DNA of 31,215 nucleotides from UBA8653 sp963978155 (GTDB lineage Bacteria > Planctomycetota > Phycisphaerae > Phycisphaerales > SM1A02): positions 1 through 31,215 of the forward strand of contig CAXBRK010000013.1 of assembly GCA_963978155.1 (NCBI GenBank), read 5' to 3'. Below the pieces are notes generated by a model. It worked only from the letters and a program-made list of their open reading frames with translations. It was not told where the DNA came from and made no database searches. The translations under genes and the position numbers were made by a program. Numbering within the stretch: the first letter of the stretch is position 1; the number at the start of each line of letters is the position of its first letter. Below are positions 1 to 9,700 of the stretch, one piece after another.

Positions 1-667
1 CGGCCGCCACCTTAATTCGGTTGAATCCTCCGCCATAGATGATTCCACTGAGTGCTGGGTCAGCAGCAGGTTCGCCACCAGACAGTGGGGGGTCAACCCA
101 GAAGTCCACTTGGCAATCTTGGGCCCCGGTTCCAGGGTCAAGCATTCTGACCACAAGCAGTCTTGCCGTGGTGTCCATGTTGACGGTGGAACGGACGTCG
201 GTGACAAATGGTTGGCTGTATCCCCAGACGCCATCAGACCAAGCTTGCCCAAGGCGCAACGCTTCATCTCCGTTTTCACGAATGAGAGTCACACCAGTAA
301 AGCATTCGAAGAATGGATCGTGATCGTTATTTTCATTCAACGCGGCGTGGACGGAAAACCAGATTTCAGTGGCCACGGGGTTGTCTGCGTCTGCTGGTGC
401 CCAAGTTTGTGAAAGGGTGCGGAAGCTTTCCACGTAACCGCCACCTTCGGTGAGACGATTACCAGATGTGGTGATTCCTGCAATCTCCAGACTCGACGCA
501 GTGACTGAGTTGGTTGTCACCGACTGTTGCCAAGATTCAGCAAATCCAATTCCGCCGTCCTTACCACTAAGGTTGCCAGCGGGGTATTCAAAAGGCTCAT
601 AGGCCAAGACTTGACCGAAAGCGATGCTTGTGGTGGCCAGCGAAAGGCCAAGCGCAATGCGATTCAT
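1..667 (-). CDS. Secreted protein, N-terminal 222 residues (runs off the left edge)
   Basis: An open frame on the minus strand begins at an ATG (667-665) and stays open to the window edge, so the C-terminus is missing. A Shine-Dalgarno GGAGA lies about 6 bases upstream of the ATG. The first 20 or so residues (MNRIALGLSLATTSIAFGQ) form a signal peptide. The mature N-terminus, LAYEPFEYPAGNLSGKDGG, matches a pattern I know from secreted Planctomycetota and Verrucomicrobia proteins ('YEPFdYpaG.l.g..GG.G'), which usually carry a beta-sandwich domain and a C-terminal sorting tag. No catalytic motif is visible in the part present. It may be a surface or carbohydrate-contacting protein, but the function is unknown. 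The nitrilase gene lies 176 bp upstream on the same strand. Confidence 0.8.
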   Translation of the reverse strand, partial: MNRIALGLSLATTSIAFGQVLAYEPFEYPAGNLSGKDGGIGFAESWQQSVTTNSVTASSLEIAGITTSGNRLTEGGGYVESFRTLSQTWAPADADNPVATEIWFSVHAALNENNDHDPFFECFTGVTLIRENGDEALRLGQAWSDGVWGYSQPFVTDVRSTVNMDTTARLLVVRMLDPGTGAQDCQVDFWVDPPLSGGEPAADPALSGIIYGGGFNRIKVAA

Positions 668-843
668 GTGGTATCTCCAAATGTCACAAGGAATGCAGTA
701 GAAACGTTCAGTTACGTACCTACATCATTGACAACATCGGGCGGAGTGCAAGGGGGAGTGACGCTTTCTTGCCAGTTCAGGCAAATTCATTTGATGCAGG
801 TATTCCATTGCGACATTCTGTGTGCCCGGGGCGTCGTTATCGG

Positions 844-1677
844 TCAATTGGGTTCGCCATGCGGCCATGCCTGACGCGAAGGGATGTCTTTCCACAACTG
901 GGCGTAGGTGGCCGATGGGATGGCGAGGTAGCCCGGGTACGCCTGTCGCGCTTCAATGACTTTGGATTGATCCAACGTGACCACCGCGAACGGATCTTCG
1001 AACAGTTGCACTTCACCGAACGGGTCGATGATGACCGAAGGGCCGCCCAGCGGCACGCCACCTTCGGGTTCTGGCCGGTTCACGCTGGCCACCCAACATC
1101 CCGTGGTGATGGCGTTGGCCCGCCAGATGGTGATCCAGGTTTCCAAGAAGGTTCGTTCGGTGGCTCTGGGGTTGAGGATCAAATCGCACCCTTGGGCGGC
1201 AAGCATTTGGCACCCGGTGGGCCGCTGGTTGTCCGAGCAGATCTGCACGCCGATGCGCCAGCCGTGGTACTCCACACACTGAACGGCGTTGGTGCTGGGG
1301 TCGTAGTGGGCGGCTTCTCGGAACCCTGGTTCATCAGGGATGTGCATTTTGCTGTACCGAAGTTGTTCCTGCCCGTGGTGGTCCCAGAAGACTGCGGTGT
1401 TGAGGCGGCCACCGTTCTCCATCTGCTCGATCGATCCACCCAACAGGGCGATTTCGGCGGCTCGAGCTGCTGCGGCTTGCCGGGACTCCCTTGGACCGTC
1501 TGCGGGTTCGGCGTCGTGCGGGGACGTGTTGGAAGTGGCGGCCACCCAGGGCTGGGCGGGACATTCGGGGAGCAAGGCCAGGTCGGCGCCCTGGGAATGG
1601 GCCTTATGAAGAACTGTCGTCAGGTCGGGTGAGCCTTTGGGGTAGGTCCCGGCGATGAGTGCGATGTTCATTTTCAT
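844..1677 (-). CDS. Carbon-nitrogen hydrolase (nitrilase superfamily)
   Basis: A 277-residue protein with the full Glu-Lys-Cys triad of the nitrilase superfamily. The Glu is in LALLPECPAQPW, the Lys in RYSKMHIPDEPGF and the nucleophilic Cys in IGVQICSDNQRP, followed by the family's NPRATE segment. Members hydrolyse C-N bonds of amides, carbamoyl groups or nitriles in the cytoplasm; the substrate cannot be told from sequence. The frame is open for 40 more codons upstream, but that stretch is not conserved-looking, so I start at MKMNIALIAGTYPKG, where the family fold begins. The ATG two codons later is also possible. The length is normal for the family. It is divergent from the beta-helix gene at 1916, with a 238-bp shared intergenic region, and no pathway partner is adjacent. 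Confidence 0.9.
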   Translation of the reverse strand: MKMNIALIAGTYPKGSPDLTTVLHKAHSQGADLALLPECPAQPWVAATSNTSPHDAEPADGPRESRQAAAARAAEIALLGGSIEQMENGGRLNTAVFWDHHGQEQLRYSKMHIPDEPGFREAAHYDPSTNAVQCVEYHGWRIGVQICSDNQRPTGCQMLAAQGCDLILNPRATERTFLETWITIWRANAITTGCWVASVNRPEPEGGVPLGGPSVIIDPFGEVQLFEDPFAVVTLDQSKVIEARQAYPGYLAIPSATYAQLWKDIPSRQAWPHGEPN

Positions 1678-1902
1678 TTGTTTGCTTTCGGTTAAGGCAG
1701 GGTTCGGAGCCCCGATTTTACCTGCGGCGTTTGCAGCTGGGATACACAAGAAAACCGAGGCAAATTTGATTCCGCGAAGCCCGGCTCCATTAACCAAGAC
1801 ATCAACAACCCTGAATGGAATCTTTACGTAAGGCGACTATTTTTTTGAACTTCTGGATTCACCGAAGAATCCGACCAGACGAGATTCATCACTCGAATCA
1901 AT

Positions 1903-1906
1903 GGAG
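1903..1906 (+). promoter_or_regulatory. Ribosome binding site deciding the start at 1916
   Basis: GGAG lies 9 bases before the ATG at 1916. The frame also has an ATG at 1901, but that codon overlaps the GGAG and has no Shine-Dalgarno of its own. The 1916 start gives a clean signal peptide. Confidence 0.6.
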
Positions 1907-1915
1907 ATTGTTCTC

Positions 1916-3538
1916 ATGAGAATGTTCACCTTCGCTGCACTCGCGGTTTCAAGCGTGGCACTTGCCGAAAATATCGATGTCGTTGACGACATTGTGACAT
2001 CTGAGACATGGACAGCAGACAATGTCTACAACTTGACCACTCAGATCTACGTTCGTCCTGGAGCGACGTTGACCATTCAAGGGGGGACCCGAGTTGTGTC
2101 AACCGCGACCGCAAACGGCTCGGGTGCCCTTTGTGTGACGAATGGCGCCCAATTGTTCGTCAACGGTGATTCCAACGCCCCGGTGGTCATGACCTCAAAT
2201 CTAGATGATGGCACATGGCGTGCTTCCTGCAACGAATGGGGCAATCTGACCATCTGCGGTGATGCTTACATCGGGTTCGATGGGGTAACCAACTCTGGTG
2301 GCTTCCCAGGAAACACTCTCGCACCAAGCGCGTCAAATGAAGCAAACATGGAAGGTCTGGTTGAAGAAGCTGGAAATCCCACTCTCAACAACTACGGAGG
2401 TGGCGACGACAACTATGACGCCGGAAGTATTTCCTACCTCTCCATCCGCTACGGCGGTCGCGTTGTTGGGTTGTCCAACGAACTCAATGGACTCTCTTTG
2501 GGAGCTCTGGGGCGGGGCACTCAAATTCATCACGTTGAAATCATGAACAATGTTGATGATGGCATCGAGATCTGGGGAGGCACTGTTGGTCTGAAGTACG
2601 TCACGGTATGGAATATTGGTGATGACTCTTTCGATGTCGATCAAGGATGGAGAGGAAAAGCTCAATTTGGACTGATTGTGCAGGGCTATTCCCGGAATGC
2701 TTCGCAGGGCTCTGGTCTTGGTGACAACATCTTTGAGTTTGATGGTGCTGAAAACTCTGATGCACAGCCGCGAACTCGAGCCACCATTTACAACTTCACC
2801 ACGGTGGCCAACACTGAATCGGGTGATGGAACAACAACTTGGCGGGACAACGCATCTGTTCAGTATCGAAACTGCATCTTCATCGGTAAGGGCGACAAGC
2901 TGGTCCGTGCCGATGGCGAAGATGGCGATGGCTCCTCCGGGTATGGGCACAATGGCACTTTGACTCTTGCCGAACGGTTTGAGACAGATGCCCGCAATGG
3001 GAACGGTCAACCTTACGTTGACGCGGTCAACTCAAGTGCAGACGGGGCGTTCATGTCCTCCCTGTATCAGGCCCAATCTGATGGCAAGCTCTCTGAAATC
3101 TCGAATTGTGTCATCGCAGGCTTTGGCGATATCAGTGATGACCCTTACTACGAAGTCGTACCGTCAACTATGCGGTCAACCAACGTAGAAACCTCGGATT
3201 TGCCAATTGTGAATCTTGTACGAGGTGCCGTTGTCACGATTGGTGGCAAGTCGGTGAACCCTGTGACCTCGATCGATCCGCGTCCAACCGCGGCGGCCTA
3301 CAACCAGACCGCAAGTCCCGCGCCAAGTGATGGCTTCTTTATTCCTGTGAACTACCGGGGTGGGTTCTCATCGGATGACAACTGGCTCGCTGGATGGACC
3401 GCTGCTGATGAATATGGTTTCATTGATGGTGTGTCGAGCGAGTGTGGATCATGCTCTGGCGATGCCAACGCTGACGGAGTGGTTGGATTCCAAGACCTGA
3501 CTACGGTCCTCGGAAACTGGGGATGCACCGGAAACTGA
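1916..3538 (+). CDS. Secreted beta-helix-type protein with dockerin-like C-terminus, copy 1
   Basis: A 540-residue exported protein. The signal peptide MRMFTFAALAVSSVALA is followed by ENIDV at the mature N-terminus. The body has the pattern 'TWTADNxYNLxxQIYVRPGATLTI' and later NGLSLGALGRG, NNVDDGIEIWGGTV and GDDSFDVDQGWRG. This resembles secreted 'T-W-T-x-D-x-x-Y-x-L ... GATLTIEPGT' proteins of Bacteroidota and Gammaproteobacteria, which are predicted right-handed parallel beta-helices often found near TonB-dependent receptors. The C-terminus CSGDANADGVVGFQDL plus TVLGNWG is a single dockerin-like calcium-loop tag. No enzyme motif is evident. The next gene is a close paralog. An intrinsic terminator follows 50 bp after the stop, so it is probably monocistronic. 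A role as surface binding protein for the receptor operon downstream is inference. Confidence 0.85.
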   Translation: MRMFTFAALAVSSVALAENIDVVDDIVTSETWTADNVYNLTTQIYVRPGATLTIQGGTRVVSTATANGSGALCVTNGAQLFVNGDSNAPVVMTSNLDDGTWRASCNEWGNLTICGDAYIGFDGVTNSGGFPGNTLAPSASNEANMEGLVEEAGNPTLNNYGGGDDNYDAGSISYLSIRYGGRVVGLSNELNGLSLGALGRGTQIHHVEIMNNVDDGIEIWGGTVGLKYVTVWNIGDDSFDVDQGWRGKAQFGLIVQGYSRNASQGSGLGDNIFEFDGAENSDAQPRTRATIYNFTTVANTESGDGTTTWRDNASVQYRNCIFIGKGDKLVRADGEDGDGSSGYGHNGTLTLAERFETDARNGNGQPYVDAVNSSADGAFMSSLYQAQSDGKLSEISNCVIAGFGDISDDPYYEVVPSTMRSTNVETSDLPIVNLVRGAVVTIGGKSVNPVTSIDPRPTAAAYNQTASPAPSDGFFIPVNYRGGFSSDDNWLAGWTAADEYGFIDGVSSECGSCSGDANADGVVGFQDLTTVLGNWGCTGN

Positions 3539-3588
3539 CAGGAACCTAATCTTTCCTGAACACTTTTGGTGAAAATCTAAATTCTTTC

Positions 3589-3617
3589 GGGGCCGCTCCA
3601 TGCGGCCCCTTTTTTTC
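3589..3617 (+). terminator. Rho-independent terminator after beta-helix copy 1
   Basis: An 8-bp perfect stem, GGGGCCGC (3589-3596) with GCGGCCCC (3602-3609), has a TCCAT loop and is followed directly by eight T residues. It separates the two tandem paralogs into independent transcripts. Confidence 0.92.
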
Positions 3618-3763
3618 TCCTTGCGCAATCTTTATCTGTCTTGAACCATCATCATGCAACACCACAAAAGAATCTGAACAACGCCGTCCTAGATTTCTAT
3701 TCGACAAATGGAGATGCGACTTCATTTGCTGTTTGATCTCTACACCCTTCATCACGGAGTCTC

Positions 3764-5377
3764 ATGATGAATACCTCAGCATTGTTCACTTTGATTTCTT
3801 GCGGAACGGCTTTGGCCGGAAATATTGATGTCACCTCAGACGTGATTTCTTCAGAAACATGGACCGCTGACAACACGTACAACCTGACCCAGCAAATTTA
3901 CGTTCGGCCCGGGGCAACCCTCACAATCGAAGCTGGAACAAGAATCGTTTCTACGGCCACTGCGAATGGCTCGGGAGCGCTCTGCGTCACCAACGGTGGT
4001 CAGTTGTTTGTCAATGGTGACTCCAATGCCCCAGTGGTGATGACCTCGAGTGAGGACAATGGCAATTGGCGAGCAGCCTGCAATGAATGGGGGAATCTGA
4101 CCATCTGTGGCGATGCTTACATCGGATTTGATGGTGTGACCAACTCTGGTGGCTTCCCTGGCAACACCCTCACCCCAAGTGCCTCCAACGAAGCCAACAT
4201 GGAAGGCCTGGTCGAAGAAGCCGGAAACCCCTCGCTCAACAACTATGGCGGTGGCGATGACGACTACGACGCCGGCAACATCTCCTACCTGTCTCTCCGC
4301 TACGGCGGTCGAGTGCTTGGTCTGGCCAACGAACTCAACGGTCTTTCCTTGGGCGCTTTGGGTCGCAACACCCAGATCGACCACGTTGAAATTATGAACA
4401 ACGTTGATGATGGCATCGAAATCTGGGGCGGCACCGTCTCCCTGAAGTATGTAGCCATCTGGAACATTGGTGATGACTCCTTCGACTGCGACCAAGGATG
4501 GCGTGGCCGGGCTCAGTTTGGCCTGATTGTTCAGGGCTACTCCCGTGATGCCAACCAAGGTTCTGGCTTGGGTGACAACATCTTTGAGCTCGACGGTGCT
4601 GAAAACTCTGATGCTCAGCCTCGTACCCGTTGCACCTTCTACAACTTCACTACCGTGGCCAACACCGAGTCCGGTGATGGCACCACCACCTGGCGTGACA
4701 ACGCCAGCGTCCAATACCGCAACTGCATCTTCATCGGTAAAGGTGACAAGCTTGTCCGTGCCGACGGTGATGACGGCGACGGCTCTTCGGGCTACGGCCA
4801 CAACGGCACCCTGAGCCTGGCCGACCGCTTCACCACCGACGCCTACGAAGCCGACGGCTCCCCGTACGTTGACAGCGTTAATGCTTCCGCCGACGCAGCG
4901 TTCATGGACGGCTTGTACCAAGCCCAAACCGCAGGCGGCAAACTCTGCGAGATCACCGACTGCGTCATCTCCGGATTTGGTGACATCTCCAGCGATCCTT
5001 ACGCAAGCTTGCTCCCGCAATCCATGCAGGACACCAACGTTGAAACCGACGCCCTGCCCATCAACGCTTTGGTTCGTGGACCAGTCGTCGTTGCTGGTGG
5101 CAAGAACGTGAACCCTGTCGTGGGTATCGATCCTCGTCCCCTCGGACTCGGCATCAATCAAGCCACCAATGCGCCCCCATCGGACGGCTTTTACTCTCCA
5201 GTGAACTACCGTGGTGGGTTCTCCCAAGCCGACAACTGGTGCCTCGGATGGACCGCGGCCGATGAGTTCGGATTCTTCCTTGGGGGCGATTGTTCAGGCG
5301 ATGTGAACGGTGACGGTGCTGTTGGCTTCTCCGACCTGACCTCCGTTCTCGGAGACTGGGGCTGCACCAGCAACTGA
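3764..5377 (+). CDS. Secreted beta-helix-type protein with dockerin-like C-terminus, copy 2
   Basis: A 537-residue paralog of the protein at 1916, collinear over the full length and by eye about four-fifths identical. The start pair ATG-ATG (3764/3767) lies 4-7 bases after GGAG; I keep the first. The signal peptide is MMNTSALFTLISCGTALA with mature GNIDV. The C-terminus CSGDVNGDGAVGFSDL plus SVLGDWG is again a single dockerin-like loop. Third codon positions in this copy are strongly C-rich (GGC, AAC, GAC, ACC), especially after about 4,140, more so than in copy 1, which suggests selection for high expression. It has its own terminator at 5443. Like copy 1, it has no visible catalytic residues and is best viewed as a structural or ligand-binding surface protein. 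Confidence 0.87.
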   Translation: MMNTSALFTLISCGTALAGNIDVTSDVISSETWTADNTYNLTQQIYVRPGATLTIEAGTRIVSTATANGSGALCVTNGGQLFVNGDSNAPVVMTSSEDNGNWRAACNEWGNLTICGDAYIGFDGVTNSGGFPGNTLTPSASNEANMEGLVEEAGNPSLNNYGGGDDDYDAGNISYLSLRYGGRVLGLANELNGLSLGALGRNTQIDHVEIMNNVDDGIEIWGGTVSLKYVAIWNIGDDSFDCDQGWRGRAQFGLIVQGYSRDANQGSGLGDNIFELDGAENSDAQPRTRCTFYNFTTVANTESGDGTTTWRDNASVQYRNCIFIGKGDKLVRADGDDGDGSSGYGHNGTLSLADRFTTDAYEADGSPYVDSVNASADAAFMDGLYQAQTAGGKLCEITDCVISGFGDISSDPYASLLPQSMQDTNVETDALPINALVRGPVVVAGGKNVNPVVGIDPRPLGLGINQATNAPPSDGFYSPVNYRGGFSQADNWCLGWTAADEFGFFLGGDCSGDVNGDGAVGFSDLTSVLGDWGCTSN

Positions 5378-5442
5378 TGGCTGCAGGCCCGGCTTCCTGC
5401 TTCCTAAGTCGATTCAGTAAAGCATCTTGTGTGTTTATGCAG

Positions 5443-5470
5443 AAGGGGCTCCCAATAGGGGGCCCCTTTT
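5443..5470 (+). terminator. Rho-independent terminator after beta-helix copy 2
   Basis: The stem AAGGGGCTCCC (5443-5453) pairs with GGGGGCCCCTT (5458-5468) across an AATA loop with one mismatch, and ends in TTTT. It lies inside the open frame that precedes the next gene, so that gene must start downstream of it. Confidence 0.88.
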
Positions 5471-5493
5471 GATTGCCTTCACCCCGGCTTCAG

Positions 5494-5533
5494 CCTTCAC
5501 TGTTGCTAACCAAACCTTAACGGTTCGCTTATG
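5494..5533 (+). promoter_or_regulatory. Pho-box-like direct repeats (four heptamers, 11-bp period)
   Basis: Heptamers CCTTCAC (5494), GCTAACC (5505), CTTAACG (5516) and GCTTATG (5527) are spaced exactly 11 bp apart with 4-bp spacers TGTT, AAAC and GTTC. This spacing is the hallmark of PhoB-type operators: 7-bp repeats with 4-bp spacers in E. coli, and CTTAAC-type repeats in cyanobacteria. They lie 44 bp before the first gene of the receptor operon. The match is by eye; the two middle units are the best. No statistical test was possible. Confidence 0.4.
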
Positions 5534-5576
5534 TCCCGCACATGCCCTCAAATACCCCTTGGATATTCTTTTTGAC

Positions 5577-6764
5577 ATGATTTTTGACGTTGTTTTGGCA
5601 GCAATGATCTCCCTTTCTGGGCCCCATTCCGCCGACCCATGGCGGGTGGAACTGCTCGAGTTCGCCGGTGCCTCCGCCGAAAAGTTGCCGCTGGATCCTC
5701 ACATCAGAAACCGCTCTGTGGCCATGTTGGACGTGGTGGATGCCTTACTGGCTTTGGGAGCGCTCGACGAAGCCAAATCGCTTGGGGATCGCATTCCTGA
5801 TTGGCGCCGCGCGGTGGCCCACGCCCGCTTTGCCGAAGCAGTTTTGAAGCGTGATGGGAAGAATGCCATGTCGGTTGCCCGGCCGTCGCTTGAGATCGCG
5901 ACCAACCTTGCTGCGCCCAACCGAGTGGATCAAGAGTGGCATCGCACCGACATCCTGATTGCTATGGCGAGAGCCTGGGTTGCCGTAGGAGAATTCGACA
6001 AGGCCCAATCTCTGGTCGAAGGAGAGCAACTCGAAGACTACCAAGTGGGCGTCGTCGGCTCGGAGATCAACGCCGCGCAAGACGCCACTGAAGCCAAACT
6101 GAAGCAGCAGTTGGCCGAGCATCGTGCCACCATGCAGTTGCAGTTGATGGATCGGAGTCAGACCGCCATCCGTTCTTTGTTGAACCTGTATGGCCGCTTC
6201 TATCAAGACGTTGGCCAGCGGGAGCAAATTGAATCCACCATCAAATCAGGATGGCGGGGGGTTCCGCTCGAAATTCAGATTCGAACGTTGATCGCTCTGG
6301 GGCGACACGCCGTTGACAACCAAGACGCCGAGACAGCTTCTCGTCTGGCCGGTGAAGCGAAGGCCATGGTTCGCGATGCAAACTTCTCACCGCAGTGGTT
6401 TGTTCGCTTGATGTCGCCGGTGGCAGCGCTGACCCATGCCTCTGGCCAAGAAGGTGCTGCACGCCAGATGCTTGACGAGTGTCGAGGGTTGTTCGATGCC
6501 TCATTTCAGGAGATCAATCCCGTGTATCGCAACCGGACCATGGTGGCCTTGGCCGAGGGGTACCTGGCGGTAGGGGCGTCTTCGGAGGCATTCTCCGCGT
6601 ATCTGGCGGGCTTTGAGCATTCAGCCGCGAACCCCAATGGTCGCCCTCAAATGCAAGCTATTGTTCAAGTTGCTTGCTCGTACGCGGTTCACGCGGATTC
6701 TGAAAGCCAAGAAGTGTCGGCCCGGCTTCGCACTGTTGGGGACGCCCTTTCGGCTCCTTGGTAA
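5577..6764 (+). CDS. Exported helical-repeat protein, first gene of the TonB-receptor operon
   Basis: A 395-residue protein. The frame is open from 5427, but that extension crosses a terminator, so I start at ATG 5577; ATG 5604 is the alternative. Neither has a convincing Shine-Dalgarno. The first residues (MIFDVVLAAMISLSGPHSA) look like a short signal peptide. The rest is an Ala/Glu/Arg-rich run of paired helices, for example 'ALLALGALDEAKSL', 'MARAWVAVGEFDKAQSLV' and 'ALAEGYLAVGASSEAFSAY', consistent with TPR-like solenoid repeats and a charged coiled stretch near the middle. No family is recognised. It ends 3 bp before the receptor gene, so the two are almost certainly cotranscribed. A periplasmic scaffold or partner of the receptor is a reasonable inference. 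Confidence 0.75.
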   Translation: MIFDVVLAAMISLSGPHSADPWRVELLEFAGASAEKLPLDPHIRNRSVAMLDVVDALLALGALDEAKSLGDRIPDWRRAVAHARFAEAVLKRDGKNAMSVARPSLEIATNLAAPNRVDQEWHRTDILIAMARAWVAVGEFDKAQSLVEGEQLEDYQVGVVGSEINAAQDATEAKLKQQLAEHRATMQLQLMDRSQTAIRSLLNLYGRFYQDVGQREQIESTIKSGWRGVPLEIQIRTLIALGRHAVDNQDAETASRLAGEAKAMVRDANFSPQWFVRLMSPVAALTHASGQEGAARQMLDECRGLFDASFQEINPVYRNRTMVALAEGYLAVGASSEAFSAYLAGFEHSAANPNGRPQMQAIVQVACSYAVHADSESQEVSARLRTVGDALSAPW

Positions 6765-6767
6765 TTC

Positions 6768-9700
6768 ATGCCCCATCCCTGTCACATTTTGGCGCTCATT
6801 CTCGCTTCTTGGAGCTTTGCCCAAGATGCCGGGGCGTTGCGCGGAAGGGTGATGGATGGTGACTTCGGTCTTCCTTTGGCCGACGCAAGAATTGTGGTCT
6901 CTGAGCTTGAGCGCACCACCCAATCGGGCTCCGACGGCAACTGGCTGTTGAATGATGTCCCGCCAGGGGTGTACACCATTGTGGTCTCCAAGGCTGGCTT
7001 TATCCAAAGCCTACGGGGTGACGTGGTGGTTCGTTCAGGCACACCTTCGGATGTGAATTTCGAACTGATGGGGCAGTTCGATGATCAAGAAGAGTTCGTC
7101 GTTGAGAAAGTGGAGACCGTTGGCGGGACCGAGTTGGGGCTGCTTCAATTGAGAGCAGAAAGCCCCGCCCTTCTGGACTCGATCAGTTCTGAACTCATCA
7201 GCCGCGCTGGGGCCGGCGATGCCGGAGCGGCCCTGAAGCTCATCTCAGGTGCGACGGTTCAGGACGGAAAATATGCCGTGGTTCGGGGGCTTCCCGATCG
7301 GTACGTGAACAGCCAACTGAACGGTATCCGTCTGCCCACCGCGGATGCTGACAAACGTGCGGTCGAACTGGACCAGTTCCCTTCCACGGTGATCCGGACC
7401 ATCGAGGTGAGCAAAACGTTTACCCCCGATCAGCAGGGTGATGCCTCCGGCGGGGCGGTGAACATGGTGCTGAAGGGTGTCCCGGATGTCACCTATTTCT
7501 CCTTCAAAGCCTCCACCCGCTGGAATTCCCAAGCGAGTGGCCGCAGCGACTTCTTGTCGTACGACGGCGGAGGTGTGGGGGACTTTGGATTCGAAAGTGA
7601 CAGCCGCACCATCAGCCGGGTTGGTCCGTATTTTGAGGGGCTCGGCGGAGGCACTCCAGATTTCAATTTTGTGGTGGACCGACCAGGCGCGCTTGGCGTT
7701 TCAACCATTCAGTCACCCATCCAAGGGGGGTTCACCCTGGCGGCCGGAGGACGAGAAGAATTGTCGAGCAGCATCCCACTGATTGGCGGGGGGCTGCTTG
7801 GCTTGAATACTTCCGTCTTTTACAACCGAGACGCCTCTTATTACGACGACGGCATCAACGACCGTTGGTCGCGTGAAGGTCTCGATGCTGGCATGGCTCC
7901 GGCCGATACCCAGCAGACCGCTCCGGAAGAATTTTTGACCCGCGTCTATGACGTCACCCGCGCCAGTCAGTCGGTGAACTGGGGCGGTTTTGCGTCCTTG
8001 ACCTTGGAGCTGGACAACACGGATGTGGCTCTGAATTATCTCTACACCCGAGATGTGAAGGACACCGCCGTCTTGGCCACCAACACCCGGGGCCGTGACT
8101 TCTATCTTGATCCTGCGTTCGACGGGAATGGTGATGGTTCACCTGATTTCCCCGGAGGTGTCGACGCCAATCCTGATGTTTCGCCGTACGTGCGTTCAGA
8201 GGCGTTGACGTACAACGAACGGTACACCCAGACCCTGCAACTGTTGGTGACCCACCGTCTGACCGGCTGGCAACCCAACCTCCCAGGAGTACAGTGGCTG
8301 ACGCCTGAACTCACCTTGAGTGCTTCTTCCTCGATTGCCTCTTCGTACACCCCAGACTCCAGGCGATTGGCCGGGATTTGGCGTGAGGGTGGTACTGACG
8401 GCAACTCGAACGGTGGCTGGACGTTGTTCCAGCCCGGGGCGAATGTGAACTTCGGCAATCTCACACGCACGTGGGAAGACATTGAAGAAACCAGTGATCA
8501 ACTGTCGTTGGACCTGTCCTTGCCCTTTGAGGTCGATCGGAAGCGATCTGGGGCGGTCTCGGCGGGATTGTTTGCCGATCGGACCGATCGCACCTTTGAC
8601 AATTTTGCCTTGTCCAACACGGGTGATCTCGGCTTCGACAATGGCCTTGACCCGTCTGACATCAACTACGAGCAAGCCTCTCAAATCTTGAATGGCGCGG
8701 GATTCGACGGCTCATACTCCGACTTTTTTGAAGACAACCCCTACTACCTGCGTGATGCTCAAGTTGGTGCTGATTACGTGGGAACGCAAGCCATCGACGC
8801 CGCTTATCTGATGATGGACTACCCCCTCTCTCCAACCATGTCGGCCACGGTTGGGGCCCGGTTGGAGCAGACTGATCTTGGCATCACCGTCACCCCACAG
8901 TCTGATTTCGCCGTGTACTACGATTATGTACTGGGGGGGCCAATCGCCCTAGAGCCCGGGTTGGCGGATGTTGATTTCTCCCGCTCTGACTTTTTGCCCG
9001 CCGCCAGTCTGAGATGGTCCATCAAGGACGACATCAGCTTCCGCTCGAGCTGGTCCAAAACCATTGCCCGTCAGACTTACAAAGAACTGACGCCGCTGAT
9101 TCAGCAGGAGTACTTGGGGGGGCCCATCTTTATTGGCAACCAACGGCTTGGCATTTCGACGTTGTCCAATCTCGACCTTCGCATGGACTGGACCCCGTAT
9201 GAAGGTGGTTTGGTTTCAGGTTCCTGGTTCTACAAGGATCTGACTGACCCCATCGAAACCGTTCAGCGCCGGCAGAACGGTTTCGGCTACACGACGGTCA
9301 CGAATTACGACGAGGGCACCCTCAACGGCATTGAACTTGAGGTGCGTCAAAAGTTGGGCGAGTTCAACGACGAATGGGCGGGTCTTTCGGTTGGCTTCAA
9401 TGCCACCTTTATTGACTCGGTGGTCACCCTGCCGGCGGATGAGGCCGCCACGTTTGACTCGCCGGTGATCCAAGCGCCGATGAGTGAACGCCAGATGGCC
9501 AATGCTCCGGAATACCTCCTGAACCTCTTCCTCAATTACGACAATGAGGAGACTGGTTCACAGTTCGGCGTGTACTACACCCGCCAGGGCACCAGTCTGG
9601 TTGCTGGGGCGACCGTCGAGAACGACAACTACATCCCCAACATCTTCAGTGTGCCCTACGACACACTCAACGTCACCTTCTCCCAGCGTCTTGGCCGCTA

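Noticed and set aside
769..785. TTGCC/GGCAA stem after the nitrilase gene as a terminator
   Set aside because: Only five base pairs and no T-run on the minus strand.
628..1632. 334-codon plus-strand open frame
   Set aside because: Antisense to the nitrilase gene, which carries a complete catalytic triad.
1824..1872. Palindrome TTACGTAA (1824-1831) and GGATTC/GAATCC stem (1855-1872) before beta-helix copy 1 as an operator
   Set aside because: Short, no matching element before copy 2 beyond a loosely similar TTGCGCAA, and no known factor; not enough to call a site.
3851..5227. Long (458-codon) minus-strand open frame
   Set aside because: It is the shadow of beta-helix copy 2: no ribosome site, unusual Val/Gly-rich composition, and the plus frame has a signal peptide, tag and paralog.
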